A stretch of DNA of 64,000 nucleotides from Comamonas aquatica NBRC 14918 (GTDB taxonomy: Bacteria > Pseudomonadota > Gammaproteobacteria > Burkholderiales > Burkholderiaceae_C), in assembly GCF_000739875.1 (NCBI RefSeq), contig NZ_BBJR01000041.1:49105-113104 (forward strand), given 5' to 3'. Each line of letters begins with the position of its first letter. The stretch's first letter is position 1. Below the pieces are notes generated by a model. That model was not told the DNA's origin. It saw only the letters and a program-made list of their open reading frames with translations, and ran no database searches. Shown here piece by piece: positions 16,774-28,220 of the stretch. A program made the position numbers and the translations under genes.

Positions 16774-19125
16774 ATGAGCGAACACACCCCATTGTTGGAC
16801 CTCTCCACCCAGGCTTCGGGTGATGCCCTGGAGCTGGGCCAGTACGCCCAGCGCGCCTACCTGGAATACGCGCTGAGCGTGGTCAAGGGCCGTGCCCTGC
16901 CCGACGTGGCCGACGGCATGAAGCCCGTGCAGCGCCGCATCCTGTATGCGATGGAGCGCATGGGCCTGAGCTATGGCGGCCCCAACAACAACACCGCCGC
17001 CAAGCCCGTCAAATCCGCCCGCGTGGTGGGCGATGTGCTGGGCCGCTTCCACCCGCACGGTGACCAGTCCGCCTACGACGCCCTGGTGCGCATGGCCCAG
17101 GACTTCAACCAGCGCTACCCGCTGATCGACGGCCAGGGCAATTTCGGCAGCCGCGACGGTGACGGCGCCGCCGCCATGCGCTACACCGAGGCGCGCCTGT
17201 CCAAGATCACCACGCTGCTGCTCGACGAGATCGACGAGGGCACGGTCGACTTCGTGCCCAACTACGACGGCAGCACGCAGGAGCCCAGCCAACTGCCCGC
17301 ACGCCTGCCGTTTGCCCTGCTCAACGGCGCCAGCGGCATTGCCGTGGGCCTGGCCACCGAAATCCCCAGCCACAACCTGCGCGAAGTGGCCAGCGCCTGC
17401 GTGGCCCTGCTCAAGCAGCCCGGCCTGTCGGACGACGAGCTGTACGCCCTGATCCCCGGCCCCGACTATCCCGGTGGCGGCCAGATCATCAGCAGCGAGC
17501 AGGACATCCGCAACGCCTACAGCACCGGGCGCGGCAGCCTCAAGGTGCGCGCTCGCTGGAGCATCGAGGAGCTGGCGCGCGGCCAGTGGCAGATGGTGGT
17601 CAACGAGCTGCCCCCCGGCGTGTCGGCACAGAAGATCCTGGAAGAGATCGAGGAACTCTCCAACCCCAAGGTCAAGACCGGCAAGAAGGCGCTGACGCAG
17701 GAGCAGCAGCAGCTCAAGGCCACCGTGCTGTCCGTGCTGGACGGCGTGCGCGACGAGTCCAGCAAGGACGCCCCCGTGCGCCTGGTGATCGAGCCCAAGA
17801 CCGGCAAGACCCCGCAGCAGGACCTGATCACCACCTTGCTGGCCCACACCAGCTTGGAGAGCAACGCCAGCATCAACCTCACCATGATCGGCCTGGATGG
17901 CCGTCCGGTGCAGAAATCGCTGCGCCAGATGCTGCAGGAGTGGGTGGAGTTCCGCCAGACCACCATCACCCGCCGCTCCACGCACCGGCTGGAGAAGGTA
18001 CAGGCCCGCATCCACATTCTCGAAGGGCGGCAGATCGTGCTGCTCAACATCGACGAGGTGATCGCCATCATCCGCGAGAGCGACGAGCCCAAGGCCGCGC
18101 TGATCGCCCGCTTTGACCTCAGCGACCGCCAGGCCGAGGACATCCTCGAAATCCGCCTGCGCCAGTTGGCGCGGCTGGAAGCCATCAAGATCGAAAAGGA
18201 ACTGAACGAGCTGCGCGAGGACGAAGGCAAGCTGCAGGACATCCTGGCCAACCCCAAGAGCCTGCAGCGCCTGATGGTCAAGGAGATCGAGGCCGACGCC
18301 AAAACCTTTGCCGACGAGCGCCGCACCCTCATCCAGGAAGAGAAGAAGGTCACCGCCGAGATCAAGGTGCCGGACGAACCCGTCACCGTCATCGTCTCGG
18401 ACAAGGGCTGGGTGCGCACCCACAAGGGCCACGGCCACGAGGCCGGCAACTTCAGCTTCAAGGCCGGCGACCAGCTGTGGGGCACCTTTGAATGCCGCAC
18501 CGTGGACCAGCTCATCGTCTTCGGCACCAACGGCCGCGTCTACAGCGTTCCCGTGGCCACCCTGCCGGGCGGGCGCGGCGACGGCCAGCCCATCAACACC
18601 CTGATCGACCTGGAAGCCGGCAGCAAAATCGCCAGCTACTTCGCCGGCCCGGTCAGCGCGCAACTGCTGATCAGCGGCAGCGGCGGCTATGGCTTCATCG
18701 CCAAGGTCGAATCCATGTGCGCCCGCAACAAGGGCGGCAAGGGCTTTGTCACCATCCAGGACGGCGAAACCCTGTGCCAGCCCTCCGTCATCGGCGGCAC
18801 CAACGGCAGCGTGGAACTGCCCGATGCCACCCACGTCGCCTGCCTGACGGCCAGCGGCAACGTGCTGACCTATGCCCTGTCCGAACTCAAGCTCATGACC
18901 GGCGGGCGCGGCCTGCAACTGATGAAGGTCGAAGACCAGGACGCCCTGGTCGGCGCCGCCGCCTACACCCGCTCCGTGCGTATCAGCGGTGTGGGCCGCG
19001 GCGGCAAGGAGCGGGAGGAGTCGCTGGAGATTCGTTCGCTGAATGCCGCACTGGGCAAGCGCGGTGCCAAGGGCAAGACCACGGGGTGGACGTTCAAGCC
19101 CACGGGGATTTTCCGGGCGGAGTAA
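16774..19125 (+). CDS. parC: DNA topoisomerase IV subunit A
   Basis: This is the 783-residue breakage-reunion subunit of topoisomerase IV. The catalytic tyrosine is Y137 in [11 protein letters not shown]. The quinolone-pocket helix reads [19 protein letters not shown]; the position matching E. coli Ser80 is Q98 and that matching Glu84 is D102. The C-terminal half carries GyrA/ParC-type beta-pinwheel blades, for example [18 protein letters not shown]. The start at 16774 has GAAGAA upstream; an in-frame alternative at 16741 sits directly on a GGAGGAG and is less likely. Stop is followed by a degenerate copy of the dispersed palindrome. Confidence 0.96.
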   Translation: MSEHTPLLDLSTQASGDALELGQYAQRAYLEYALSVVKGRALPDVADGMKPVQRRILYAMERMGLSYGGPNNNTAAKPVKSARVVGDVLGRFHPHGDQSAYDALVRMAQDFNQRYPLIDGQGNFGSRDGDGAAAMRYTEARLSKITTLLLDEIDEGTVDFVPNYDGSTQEPSQLPARLPFALLNGASGIAVGLATEIPSHNLREVASACVALLKQPGLSDDELYALIPGPDYPGGGQIISSEQDIRNAYSTGRGSLKVRARWSIEELARGQWQMVVNELPPGVSAQKILEEIEELSNPKVKTGKKALTQEQQQLKATVLSVLDGVRDESSKDAPVRLVIEPKTGKTPQQDLITTLLAHTSLESNASINLTMIGLDGRPVQKSLRQMLQEWVEFRQTTITRRSTHRLEKVQARIHILEGRQIVLLNIDEVIAIIRESDEPKAALIARFDLSDRQAEDILEIRLRQLARLEAIKIEKELNELREDEGKLQDILANPKSLQRLMVKEIEADAKTFADERRTLIQEEKKVTAEIKVPDEPVTVIVSDKGWVRTHKGHGHEAGNFSFKAGDQLWGTFECRTVDQLIVFGTNGRVYSVPVATLPGGRGDGQPINTLIDLEAGSKIASYFAGPVSAQLLISGSGGYGFIAKVESMCARNKGGKGFVTIQDGETLCQPSVIGGTNGSVELPDATHVACLTASGNVLTYALSELKLMTGGRGLQLMKVEDQDALVGAAAYTRSVRISGVGRGGKEREESLEIRSLNAALGKRGAKGKTTGWTFKPTGIFRAE

Positions 19126-19133
19126 GTTTTATT

Positions 19134-19186
19134 TATTTTGATAGCTGGTGGCGCTTGCCGGATCAGCGCTGGAGGCTAAAAAGGCT
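19134..19186. repeat. Degenerate copy of the AGCTGCCAGCGCTTG palindrome family
   Basis: The stretch after the parC stop contains TTTTGATAGCTGGTGGCGCTTGCC, quoted here as TTTTGATAGCTG then GTGGCGCTTGCC, and the partner half AGCGCTGGAGGCTA. It is the same layout as the clean copies at 26121 and 48815 with several mismatches in the stem. Confidence 0.6.
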
Positions 19187-19424
19187 GTTAACTCTTTGCG
19201 GGGTTAGCAGACTTTTCGTTTGGGGTGCTGTTTGTTGGTTGTAGCCGTGACCTTGCTTGCAAAATTGGGGCGAGGAAGGTGAGTTTTGTCGACAGCTGTT
19301 GGTGATATGAAATGATTTGTTTTCGGCAAAACAAGCAATGGCTGCGCGAGTTCTGCAATTTGAGCCAGGCTCCAGATATGGCTGACACGCTGGATGTGAT
19401 TCATCAAGTGAAAGGGGTTGGGGG

Positions 19425-20129
19425 ATGGCCGAGCAATTTGTCCATGAGTCTTTGGATTCAAGCTTTGACCAAGCCTTTGCTCAGCAAATGCAACTGCGAT
19501 GGTGGCCATGGGTCGGGAGAAAATTTGCTGTGTCGCCGGTTCGGACCATGCTGTTGGGTGAGAGTGTGTACGACTGGAGCCCTGGCAAAGAGACCTGCCG
19601 AAGCCGTTATGCCCAAACGACAGGCCTGCGCATCTCGCATGTGAACCATGCATTGCGCTTGGATCGTGACTCTGCATATGTCCGGAATGTCGAGCGTGCG
19701 TTCTTTGATACAGCAACGCCCAGTGACGCGCAAAAAATGGCGCTGTGGCATTCAGTGGTTTATCACAACCTTGTATTGGACTTGTTGGACAACCCAAAAC
19801 ATCGTCCATCGATGAATCAGTACATCGCGGGTTGGCATGAGGCATTGCGTTTGTGCGAGACATTGGCGATTGATCAATGTGTGATCTATGGTGTCGAACT
19901 ACCGAAGCGACTGGCTTTGCGCGAAGTTGCACGGGCCAAAGGATTGAAGCTGCTCAGTCGCCAACTTGTGGAAGTCCAAGGCCGTTCCAAGGGGCGAATT
20001 GCCAAGTACGAATGGCCAAATGGGAAAGTCCTGAAACTTGTGTTTATCCGCCATCCCAGCGCATTTTTTAGCTGGCGAAAGTGGGCCACTGTGTTTGCTA
20101 AAGAGGTGTGCTCACCAATGGAAAGCTAA
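19425..20129 (+). CDS. Unrecognised protein with uracil-DNA-glycosylase-like motifs
   Basis: This is a 234-residue protein with AAAGGGG 7 nt before the ATG. An early strand RTMLLGESVYDWSP resembles the GE-containing first strand of UDG-superfamily proteins, and a late IRHPSAFFSW resembles their HPS motif. The spacing fits a UDG-like fold, but this is weak evidence and the catalytic residues are not assured. Its base composition is about 50% GC in the lines I counted, against 63% or more in neighbouring genes, and codons are correspondingly mixed, which suggests recent transfer. It stands alone, with 299 nt before it and 392 nt after it free of genes. Confidence 0.65.
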   Translation: MAEQFVHESLDSSFDQAFAQQMQLRWWPWVGRKFAVSPVRTMLLGESVYDWSPGKETCRSRYAQTTGLRISHVNHALRLDRDSAYVRNVERAFFDTATPSDAQKMALWHSVVYHNLVLDLLDNPKHRPSMNQYIAGWHEALRLCETLAIDQCVIYGVELPKRLALREVARAKGLKLLSRQLVEVQGRSKGRIAKYEWPNGKVLKLVFIRHPSAFFSWRKWATVFAKEVCSPMES

Positions 20130-20521
20130 CTCCCTGCGCATTGCTGGCTGAGCAGAGTGACCTAGCTATGCAGCGAGCCGGACAGCCGCCGGCCAGGCTC
20201 GCCTTGTTTGGGGGTACTTGCTTGGTGCGAAGCCAAACCCAGGCGGTGCGCCCGTCGGGGTGAAATCCCGGCCTCTGGCCCTGCAGGGCAGCACGGCCAC
20301 TCGCGGTGATTCGCGATCGCGCCGCAGGCGCGGCAAGCCATGCATGGCAATGCATCTATCCAGCATCCACCCCACCGGCAGGGCGTTGCCCGGTCGCCGC
20401 TTGTCGCGGCCTTCCGTCCGCGCCAAGATGCCGGTGTGCGCAGGGAACGGCGCGTGGTGCGCAATGCCCGCTGCGCTGCGTGCGCCGCACCAGTCGTTCC
20501 CACCCAGCCAGGAGGACGGAC
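20130..20521. other. Gene-free stretch before the EamA pseudogene
   Basis: GC rises sharply again here. Frames are open on both strands only because of base composition, with Arg/Ala/Pro-rich translations and no family features. It includes the last 27 nt before the EamA start, with AGGAGG as that gene's ribosome-binding site. No tRNA or clear terminator was seen. It could be a non-coding dispersed element; only a search for other copies would show this. Confidence 0.5.
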
Positions 20522-21409
20522 ATGCCAGGCTTTCACACCGCAGTGCTGACCGTGTTGGCCATGCTGGCGTTTGCGGCCAATTCCTTGTTGTGCCGGTTGG
20601 CGCTGCAGTCCAATGCCATCGATGCGGCCAGCTTCACGGCGGTGCGGCTGGTGTCGGGCGCACTGGTGCTGGCGCTGGTGGTGCGGCTGCGGGCCCTGCC
20701 TGCGGCGGCGGGCCGTGGCCGCTGGGGTTCGGCGGCGTGGCTGTTTGTGTATGCGGCGGCGTTTTCGCTGGCCTACCTGCAGTTGCCGGCGGGCGTGGGC
20801 GCGCTGCTGCTGTTTGGGGCGGTGCAGGCCACGATGGTGGGCGTGGGCCTGTGGCGGGGCGAGTGGCTGGCGCTGCACCAATGGGCCGGGTTGGTGCTGG
20901 CCCTGGGCGGGCTGGTGGTGCTGCTGCGGCCCGGGCTGTCGGCCCCACCCTGGGGCGCGGCGGGGCTGATGCTGCTGGCCGGTGTGGCCTGGGGCGCGTA
21001 TTCGCTGCGCGGCAAGGGGGCGAAAGACCCGGTGGGGGTGACGGCGGGCAACTTTCTGCGGGCTGCGCCGCTGGCGCTGCTCATGTGGGGGCTGATGGTG
21101 GGCCAGGCCTCCGTCAGCGCGGCGGGGCTGGCCTCTGCGCTGTGCTCTGGCGCACTGACGTCCGGGCTGGGCTATGTGGCCTGGTATGCGGCGCTGCCGC
21201 AGTTGAAGGCGGGCACGGCGGCGTCGGTGCAACTGAGCATGCCGCTGCTGGCGGCCATCGGGGCCGTGTAGCTGCTGGGGGAAAGCTGGACGCTGCGGTT
21301 GTCGCTGGCGGGGGCGGGGGCGGCCATCCTGGGTGGGATTGCGCTGGTGGTGCTGGCGCGGCCTGGGCCGCCGCCTGCGGTGACCGCCGTTCCAGGGCGC
21401 CAGCCCTGA
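20522..21409 (+). pseudogene. EamA-family transporter interrupted by an in-frame TAG
   Basis: An AGGAGG site precedes the ATG. The frame runs 249 codons through two EamA halves (about nine hydrophobic segments) and stops at TAG 21269-21271, right after SMPLLAAIGAV, which in this family continues into the last membrane segment. The same frame goes on after the stop for 45 codons (LLGESWTLRLSLAGAG, then ILGGIALVVLA) to a TGA at 21409, completing a normal 295-residue drug/metabolite transporter. A single base change (for example CTG or TTG to TAG) explains it. The truncated protein lacks the last helix and is probably non-functional unless the codon is suppressed. Confidence 0.88.
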
Positions 21410-21622
21410 GTGCTTGCCAGCGCGCCGGTGACGTGGTAGCCGTACCGTGCTGGGGTGACTGCGCTCCATATCTGGCCAGTCGCCGGTTGGCAAGGCTTGA
21501 TTAGAAATCGTAGCGTGCAGTGCTTGTCAGGTCTGCGTGGCAGCCATGCATGGGCACAAAGTCTCAACACCACCCAAAGCGCTTTAACCTAGGGCTTTTG
21601 GCAGCCAATTTTTTTCTCCCCT

Positions 21623-22003
21623 ATGAGCATTTCCACCTCCGGCCCCGTCACCCGCCACCATGTCGGCGCCCGTCTGTCTGAAATCGCCATCCACCACGGC
21701 ACCGTCTATCTGGCGGGGCAGATCCCCGAGAACAATCCCGGCGCCGACATGCGCGTGCAGACCGAGGAGGTGCTGGGCCACGTGGAGCGCCTGCTGAACG
21801 AGGCCGGCAGCAGCAAGGCCCACATCCTGATGTGCCAGATCTTCATCCGCGAGGCGCAGGACATTGCAGCAATGAACGCGGTGTGGGATGCCTGGATCGT
21901 GCCCGGCCACACGCCGCCGCGTGCGACGGTGATTGCGCCGGCCATCAACCCGGACTACCGCATCGAGGTCATCGTCACGGCCGCGCAAATCGCCGCGGAC
22001 TGA
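21623..22003 (+). CDS. RidA/YjgF-family protein
   Basis: This 126-residue protein matches the RidA family in length and pattern: GTVYLAGQIPEN near residue 26, the helix QTEEVLGHVERLLNEAGSS, and the conserved arginine in PPRATVIAPAI near residue 100. RidA proteins deaminate reactive enamine/imine intermediates; this variant, with NPGADMRVQTEEVL, resembles the group often annotated as translation initiation inhibitor or RutC-like, so the precise substrate is unclear. The cytosolic gene stands alone, with a T-rich leader just before the ATG and no strong ribosome-binding site. Confidence 0.85.
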   Translation: MSISTSGPVTRHHVGARLSEIAIHHGTVYLAGQIPENNPGADMRVQTEEVLGHVERLLNEAGSSKAHILMCQIFIREAQDIAAMNAVWDAWIVPGHTPPRATVIAPAINPDYRIEVIVTAAQIAAD

Positions 22004-22105
22004 ATTCGGCATAAAAACGGGCTTGTGCGCAGGCCCAGCAAGCGCGACCAGCTATGGATTTGAAAGCCCTGGCGGCGCAGGCGGTGCGCAGCGGGGGCGG
22101 TGCCC

Positions 22106-24156
<2,051 letters not shown>

Positions 24157-25101
24157 TCAGCCGGCGCAGAAACCGTCGTAGGCCAGGCAGGCGGCGGCCA
24201 GGTCCTCCAGCGCGCTGCCCACGGATTTGAACAGGGTGATCTCGTCCGCGCTGCGGCGGCCGGGGTGTTGCTGGCGGCACAGCTGCTCCAGCGTGGCGGC
24301 CAGCCGGTCTGTTGACCAGGCGCCTTCGGCGATAGCACCCAGCAGGTCGCCGGCCTTGAGCAGGGCCTCGGTGGTGTCGGTGAACACGGTGGCGCGGCGC
24401 AGGCACTCGCCATCGCTTTCGCGCATGGCGGGGGTGAAGCTGCCGATCAGATCCAGGTGCGTGCCCGGCTGCAGCCAGGCGCCCTGAATCAGCGGTGCGG
24501 TGGACAGGGTGGCGCAGCTGACGATGTCGGCGCGGCGCACGGCGGCTTCCAGGTCGGGTGCGTGCTGCGCCGGCAGGCCCTGGGCCCGCAGGTCGTCGAC
24601 CAGGGCCTGGGCGCTGGCGGGGCTGCGGCTCCAGACCTCCACTGTGTCCAGCGCACGCACGCAGCGGTAGGCCGCCGGCAGCAGGCGGGCAACGCGGCCG
24701 CTGCCCACCACCAGCAGGCGGCGCGCATCCGGGCGGCTGAGCCAGCGCGCCGCCAGGGCCGAGGCCGCGGCCGTGCGGCGTGAGGTGATGGTGTCGCCAT
24801 CCAGCACGGCCAGCGGCTGGCCGGTGCGCGCGTCGTACAGGATGTAGACCGAGTGCAGGCCGGGCAGCCCCTGGCGGGCGTTGCCGGGGAAGATGGACAC
24901 GGTCTTGACGCCCAGGCGCTGGCCGGTCTGCCAGGCGGGCATCAGCAGCAGGATGCCGTCTTCGTCGGTACTGCGCCCGGGGATGGCGTGGTGGTGGCGC
25001 AGCGGCACTTCGCAGCCGGTGGTAAACATCTGCTCCAGCGCCGGCAGCAGGGCGGCGAAGGGCAGGTGGTGCTCGGTCTGAGGCTGTGTGAGGATCTGCA
25101 T
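24157..25101 (-). CDS. Ornithine cyclodeaminase / mu-crystallin family dehydrogenase
   Basis: This is a 314-residue NAD(P)-binding protein. The N-terminal part has the family's GVKTVSIFPGN and YDARTGQPLAVLDG, and TSRRTAAASALAARWLSR leads into the Rossmann motif LLVVGSGRVARLL; later HLDLIGSFTPAMRE marks the second half. Members include ornithine cyclodeaminase, alanine dehydrogenase and delta-1-pyrroline-2-carboxylate reductase; the last is a plausible role but not proven. Rossmann variant GxGxVA is slightly unusual (the common form is GxGxQA). It is divergent from an XRE-cupin regulator, with a perfect palindrome 18 nt before the start codon, implying local control. Confidence 0.85.
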   Translation of the reverse strand: MQILTQPQTEHHLPFAALLPALEQMFTTGCEVPLRHHHAIPGRSTDEDGILLLMPAWQTGQRLGVKTVSIFPGNARQGLPGLHSVYILYDARTGQPLAVLDGDTITSRRTAAASALAARWLSRPDARRLLVVGSGRVARLLPAAYRCVRALDTVEVWSRSPASAQALVDDLRAQGLPAQHAPDLEAAVRRADIVSCATLSTAPLIQGAWLQPGTHLDLIGSFTPAMRESDGECLRRATVFTDTTEALLKAGDLLGAIAEGAWSTDRLAATLEQLCRQQHPGRRSADEITLFKSVGSALEDLAAACLAYDGFCAG

Positions 25102-25119
25102 GGCTGCGGCACGGTAAAT

Positions 25120-25133
25120 TTTCGTTTACGAAA
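25120..25133. promoter_or_regulatory. Palindromic operator TTTCGT-TT-ACGAAA
   Basis: Six-base arms with a 2-bp centre form a perfect palindrome inside an AT-rich island between the divergent cyclodeaminase and XRE-cupin genes, 18 nt from the former's start. The arrangement fits an operator for the XRE-cupin protein; binding is inferred. Confidence 0.65.
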
Positions 25134-25239
25134 TATTAGGCGGCACGGCGCGCTGGGGGCAGGGGACTTACCCGGTGCGCACGGCGGGCTTGGCCCTACA
25201 CTGGGAGCGCCCGCGCCGGGTTGCTGCCGCCGTCCTGCC

Positions 25240-25857
25240 ATGACCTCACCCCACCCCGAAGCCGCCCCTGCCGGCACGACCACCACCGAGGTGCTGGCGC
25301 ACAAGCTGCGCCTGCTGCGGCGTGCGGCGCACCTGACCTTGCAGCAGCTGGGCGCGCGCAGCGGCATCGCCACCTCGACCCTGTCGAAGATCGAGAACGG
25401 CCAACTCTCGCCCACCTACGAAAAGATTGCCGCCCTGGCCCAGGCGCTGCAGGTGGAGGTGGGCGAGCTGTTCAGGCCCAGCCCGCCGGACGCTGGCGGC
25501 CCGCGCCGCAGCGTGACCCGGGCCGGCCAGGGGGTGGTGCACCGCACCGATCCGTATGTCTACGAGCTGCTGCACACCGACCTGGCGGACAAGCGCTTTG
25601 TGCCCCTGCTGGCCACCCTGCGGGCGCGGGAGGTGGCGCAGTTCCCGCAGCTGCTGCGCCACACGGGCGAGGAGATGGTCTATGTGCTGCGCGGCACGGT
25701 GCACCTGCACACCGAGGGCGAAGCGCCGTTGGTGCTGCAGCCGGGCGATTCCTGCTACTTCGACAGCCGGCTGGGCCATGCCTGCGTGGCAGGCAGCGAG
25801 GGCGAGGCCCAGGTGCTGTGGGTGTCCTCGCACGGATTGACGTCGGACGCGGGCTGA
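25240..25857 (+). CDS. XRE-family regulator with C-terminal cupin
   Basis: This is a 205-residue protein with a Cro/CI helix-turn-helix at about 20-75 (TLQQLGARSGIATSTLSKIE) and a cupin domain at about 130-195 (H141, E145, GTVHLH, then PGDSCYFDS and GH at 179-180). In this class the cupin senses a small ligand such as an amino acid or amine and the HTH represses an adjacent catabolic gene. It is divergent from the ornithine-cyclodeaminase-like gene and shares the intergenic palindrome at 25120-25133, so it probably controls that gene and itself. Confidence 0.9.
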   Translation: MTSPHPEAAPAGTTTTEVLAHKLRLLRRAAHLTLQQLGARSGIATSTLSKIENGQLSPTYEKIAALAQALQVEVGELFRPSPPDAGGPRRSVTRAGQGVVHRTDPYVYELLHTDLADKRFVPLLATLRAREVAQFPQLLRHTGEEMVYVLRGTVHLHTEGEAPLVLQPGDSCYFDSRLGHACVAGSEGEAQVLWVSSHGLTSDAG

Positions 25858-26184
25858 GTGCCGGCGGCCTTGGCGGTGGGGCACCAACTGCCGGACGGGG
25901 CGCGCCTCAGGCTCACCACGGCATGCTCTGTGTGTTCTTGGTGGCTAGGCCCGCCTCTGGCTGGGTGCTGCGGGCCGTGCGGTGGGCGTGCCGCTTGGTC
26001 ACGGGCGACCCGGGCGCTAGCGCGCAAAACGTCCGCAGAATGCGCCGCATTTAACAATGCCCGGTTCGTAATCTGAAGCACTGGTGCTGCAACCCGCGCT
26101 GGTGGGCGCGCCAGAGGTTTTAAAAGCAGAGCTGCCAGCGCTTGCAGGACAAGGGCTGGCAGCATTTTTGGGCAAAAACCTGGA
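25858..26184. other. Intergenic stretch with a palindromic repeat
   Basis: The 327 nt between the convergent regulator and short-chain dehydrogenase genes hold no gene that I can support. The only notable structure is the palindromic repeat and likely terminator at 26121-26170. Confidence 0.6.
26121..26170. repeat. Dispersed palindrome acting as a probable bidirectional terminator
   Basis: GCTGCCAGC and GCTGGCAGC form a 9-bp stem around a 17-nt loop. A T-run (ATTTTTG) follows on the + strand, and TTTTAAAA lies on the other side, giving a U-rich tail for the leftward gene ending at 26185. It is a copy of the AGCTGCCAGCGCTTG family. Confidence 0.7.
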
Positions 26185-26934
26185 TCAGAAGCTGCCGCGG
26201 TGCACGGCCAGCCCGCCAAAGGACTGTTGCACCGGCATGATCTCGATGGCATTCACATTCATGTGCTTGGGCGCCTGGGCCACCCACAGCACGGTGTTGG
26301 CGATGTCTTCGGGGGTGATGAAGTCCACGCCCTCATAGACCTTGGCGGCCTTGGCATCGTCGCCAAAGCGCACGTTGGAGAACTCGGTGCCGCCGCACAG
26401 GCCGGGCTCGATGTTGGTCACGCGCACTGGGGTGCCGAACAGGTCGGTGCGCAGGTTGCGGCTGAACTGCTGCACAAAGGCCTTGCTGGCGCCGTAGACG
26501 TTGCCCCCGGCATAGGGCCAGTTGCCGGCGGTGGAGCCGATGTTGATGACGTGACCACGCTTGCGCTCGACCATGCCGGGCAGGAAGGCGCGGGTCATGT
26601 GGACCAGGCCCTTGCAGTTGGTGTCGATCATGGTGTCCCACTGCGCCAGATCGGCCTGCTGTGCGGGGCCCAGGCCCAGGGCCAGACCGGCGTTGTTGAC
26701 CAGCACGTCCACCTGCGCCCAGTCGGCGGGCAGTTGGGCGGGCAGGGCGGCCACGGCGGCGGCATCGGTGACGTCCAGCTCGATGGGCAGCAGCTGCGCG
26801 CCCAGCTCGGCCGCCAGGCTGTCCAGCTTGGACTTGCGGCGGGCGGTGGCGATGACGCGGTGACCGGCCTGCACGAAGCTGCGGGCCATGGCGGCGCCGA
26901 AACCGGCCGAAGCGCCGGTGATTAAAACGATCAT
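26185..26934 (-). CDS. ydfG: NADP-dependent short-chain dehydrogenase, YdfG type
   Basis: This is a 249-residue SDR with TGASAGFGAAMA at residues 6-17, NNAGLALG, catalytic Ser in INIGSTAG, and YGASK with Tyr and Lys. The motif variant GASAGFG and the NIEPGLCGGTEFSNVRF loop match E. coli YdfG, an NADP-dependent 3-hydroxy acid (serine/3-hydroxypropionate) dehydrogenase; the exact substrate is inferred. It begins at the ATG at 26934, is not closely linked to another gene, and ends next to the palindromic terminator at 26121-26170. Confidence 0.9.
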   Translation of the reverse strand: MIVLITGASAGFGAAMARSFVQAGHRVIATARRKSKLDSLAAELGAQLLPIELDVTDAAAVAALPAQLPADWAQVDVLVNNAGLALGLGPAQQADLAQWDTMIDTNCKGLVHMTRAFLPGMVERKRGHVINIGSTAGNWPYAGGNVYGASKAFVQQFSRNLRTDLFGTPVRVTNIEPGLCGGTEFSNVRFGDDAKAAKVYEGVDFITPEDIANTVLWVAQAPKHMNVNAIEIMPVQQSFGGLAVHRGSF

Positions 26935-27047
26935 GGTGTGGTTCTCTCTCATCAATACCAGGGATGGGACATTGTCTCCAGTGGACCCTGGTTTGGGCAA
27001 GCGCGCCGCGTCGCGATGGGGGTATGGCGCAGATGCGAGGGGGCTCG

Positions 27048-28220
27048 TCAGGTGCCGAAGCGCGTGCCAGGACTAGGGGTCAGCAGGTGCACGCGGTTGC
27101 GGCCGTCGGCCTTGGCGTGGTAGAGCGCTTGGTCGGCCTGCAGCACGATGTCCTCCAGCGTCTGCCCGTCGCCCGGCAGGCAGACATGCAGGCCGACGCT
27201 GATGGTGATGGGCCAGGCACTGGTGTCGTGGTGGGCCGAGACGGCGCTGCGCACCTGGGCGCACAGGCGCTCGGCCAGCACCTGGGCCTCGGCGCTGGCG
27301 GTGTGCGGGCAGGCAATCACGAACTCTTCGCCACCGTAGCGGCCGACGATGTCGCTGGGGCGCACATGGGACTGCAGCACGCGGCTGATCTGGGCCAGCA
27401 CCTTGTCGCCCTCGGGGTGGCCGCAGGCGTCGTTGACGCGCTTGAAGTGGTCCACGTCCACCATCAGCACGCTCAGTGGCGTGTGGCAGCGCTGGCATTG
27501 CTGCCAGACATGCTCCAGGCTGTGCATCAGGGCCCGGCGGTTGGGCAGCTCGGTCAGCACGTCCACGTTGGCCATGCGGTCCAGCAGCACCTGCTTGCGC
27601 TCGTGGCACATCATCAGAAAGCCGGTGGACTTGAAGTGCATGGCGATGCTGAGGATGACGAAGGACAGCAGCAGCGGCGGGGTGGAGGCTGCCGTGTCGC
27701 GCAGCGTGAGCGACACCACCGGGGTGTGCAGGCGCAGCAGCAGGGCTGCGGCAAACATCAGGGTGCCCACGATCAGCACCATGGTGCCGCGGTTCATGGC
27801 TTCGGCGCGGCGCAGGGTCAGTAGGTACAGGGCCCAGACTTCGTAGCCCAGGAACAGGCTGCTGATGAGCTGCACGCGCAGCGACGCGGAGATGCTGTCC
27901 AAGGACAACCCCAGCACGGAAACGATGGGCAGCACCACCAGCAGCGCGTACGGTGGGCGCAGTTGGTGGAAGCGGTGCAGGGCCCAGATCCAGCAGCTTT
28001 GCCCGCAGGCAAAGAAGCCGTAGGCCGCCAGAAACCAGCGCACGTGCCCGGCCGACGCCATCAGGCTGATCGACAGATAGGTCATGCCGTAGCACACCAG
28101 GGTGGCGGCCGTCTGCGGAGCGCCCTCGTGCCGGTGGGTGCGCCCCACGAATGCCACCATGCCGGCCGCAGTCACCGAGGACAAGGCGATCATGAAGGCA
28201 ATGGTCATCAGATCCGGCAT
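27048..28220 (-). CDS. Membrane diguanylate cyclase (GGDEF)
   Basis: This is a 390-residue protein with six or so membrane helices in residues 1-215 and a GGDEF domain after. The catalytic motif is GGEEF at 296-300, so it should be active, and the inhibitory I-site RPSD (287-290) sits exactly five residues before it, implying product feedback. The domain begins near DVLTELPNRRAL and has VDVDHFKRVNDACGHPEGD. It makes cyclic di-GMP. The start is the ATG at 28220, with GGGAG 6 nt upstream. The sensed signal is not evident. Confidence 0.92.
   Translation of the reverse strand: MPDLMTIAFMIALSSVTAAGMVAFVGRTHRHEGAPQTAATLVCYGMTYLSISLMASAGHVRWFLAAYGFFACGQSCWIWALHRFHQLRPPYALLVVLPIVSVLGLSLDSISASLRVQLISSLFLGYEVWALYLLTLRRAEAMNRGTMVLIVGTLMFAAALLLRLHTPVVSLTLRDTAASTPPLLLSFVILSIAMHFKSTGFLMMCHERKQVLLDRMANVDVLTELPNRRALMHSLEHVWQQCQRCHTPLSVLMVDVDHFKRVNDACGHPEGDKVLAQISRVLQSHVRPSDIVGRYGGEEFVIACPHTASAEAQVLAERLCAQVRSAVSAHHDTSAWPITISVGLHVCLPGDGQTLEDIVLQADQALYHAKADGRNRVHLLTPSPGTRFGT

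Noticed and set aside
17047..17112. Q98 of ParC as a quinolone-resistance change
   Set aside because: Gln at this position is, as far as I recall, common in Burkholderiales ParC, so it is more likely a lineage feature than an acquired mutation.
16528..18918. 796-codon open frame on the minus strand
   Set aside because: Antisense shadow of parC with no domain features.
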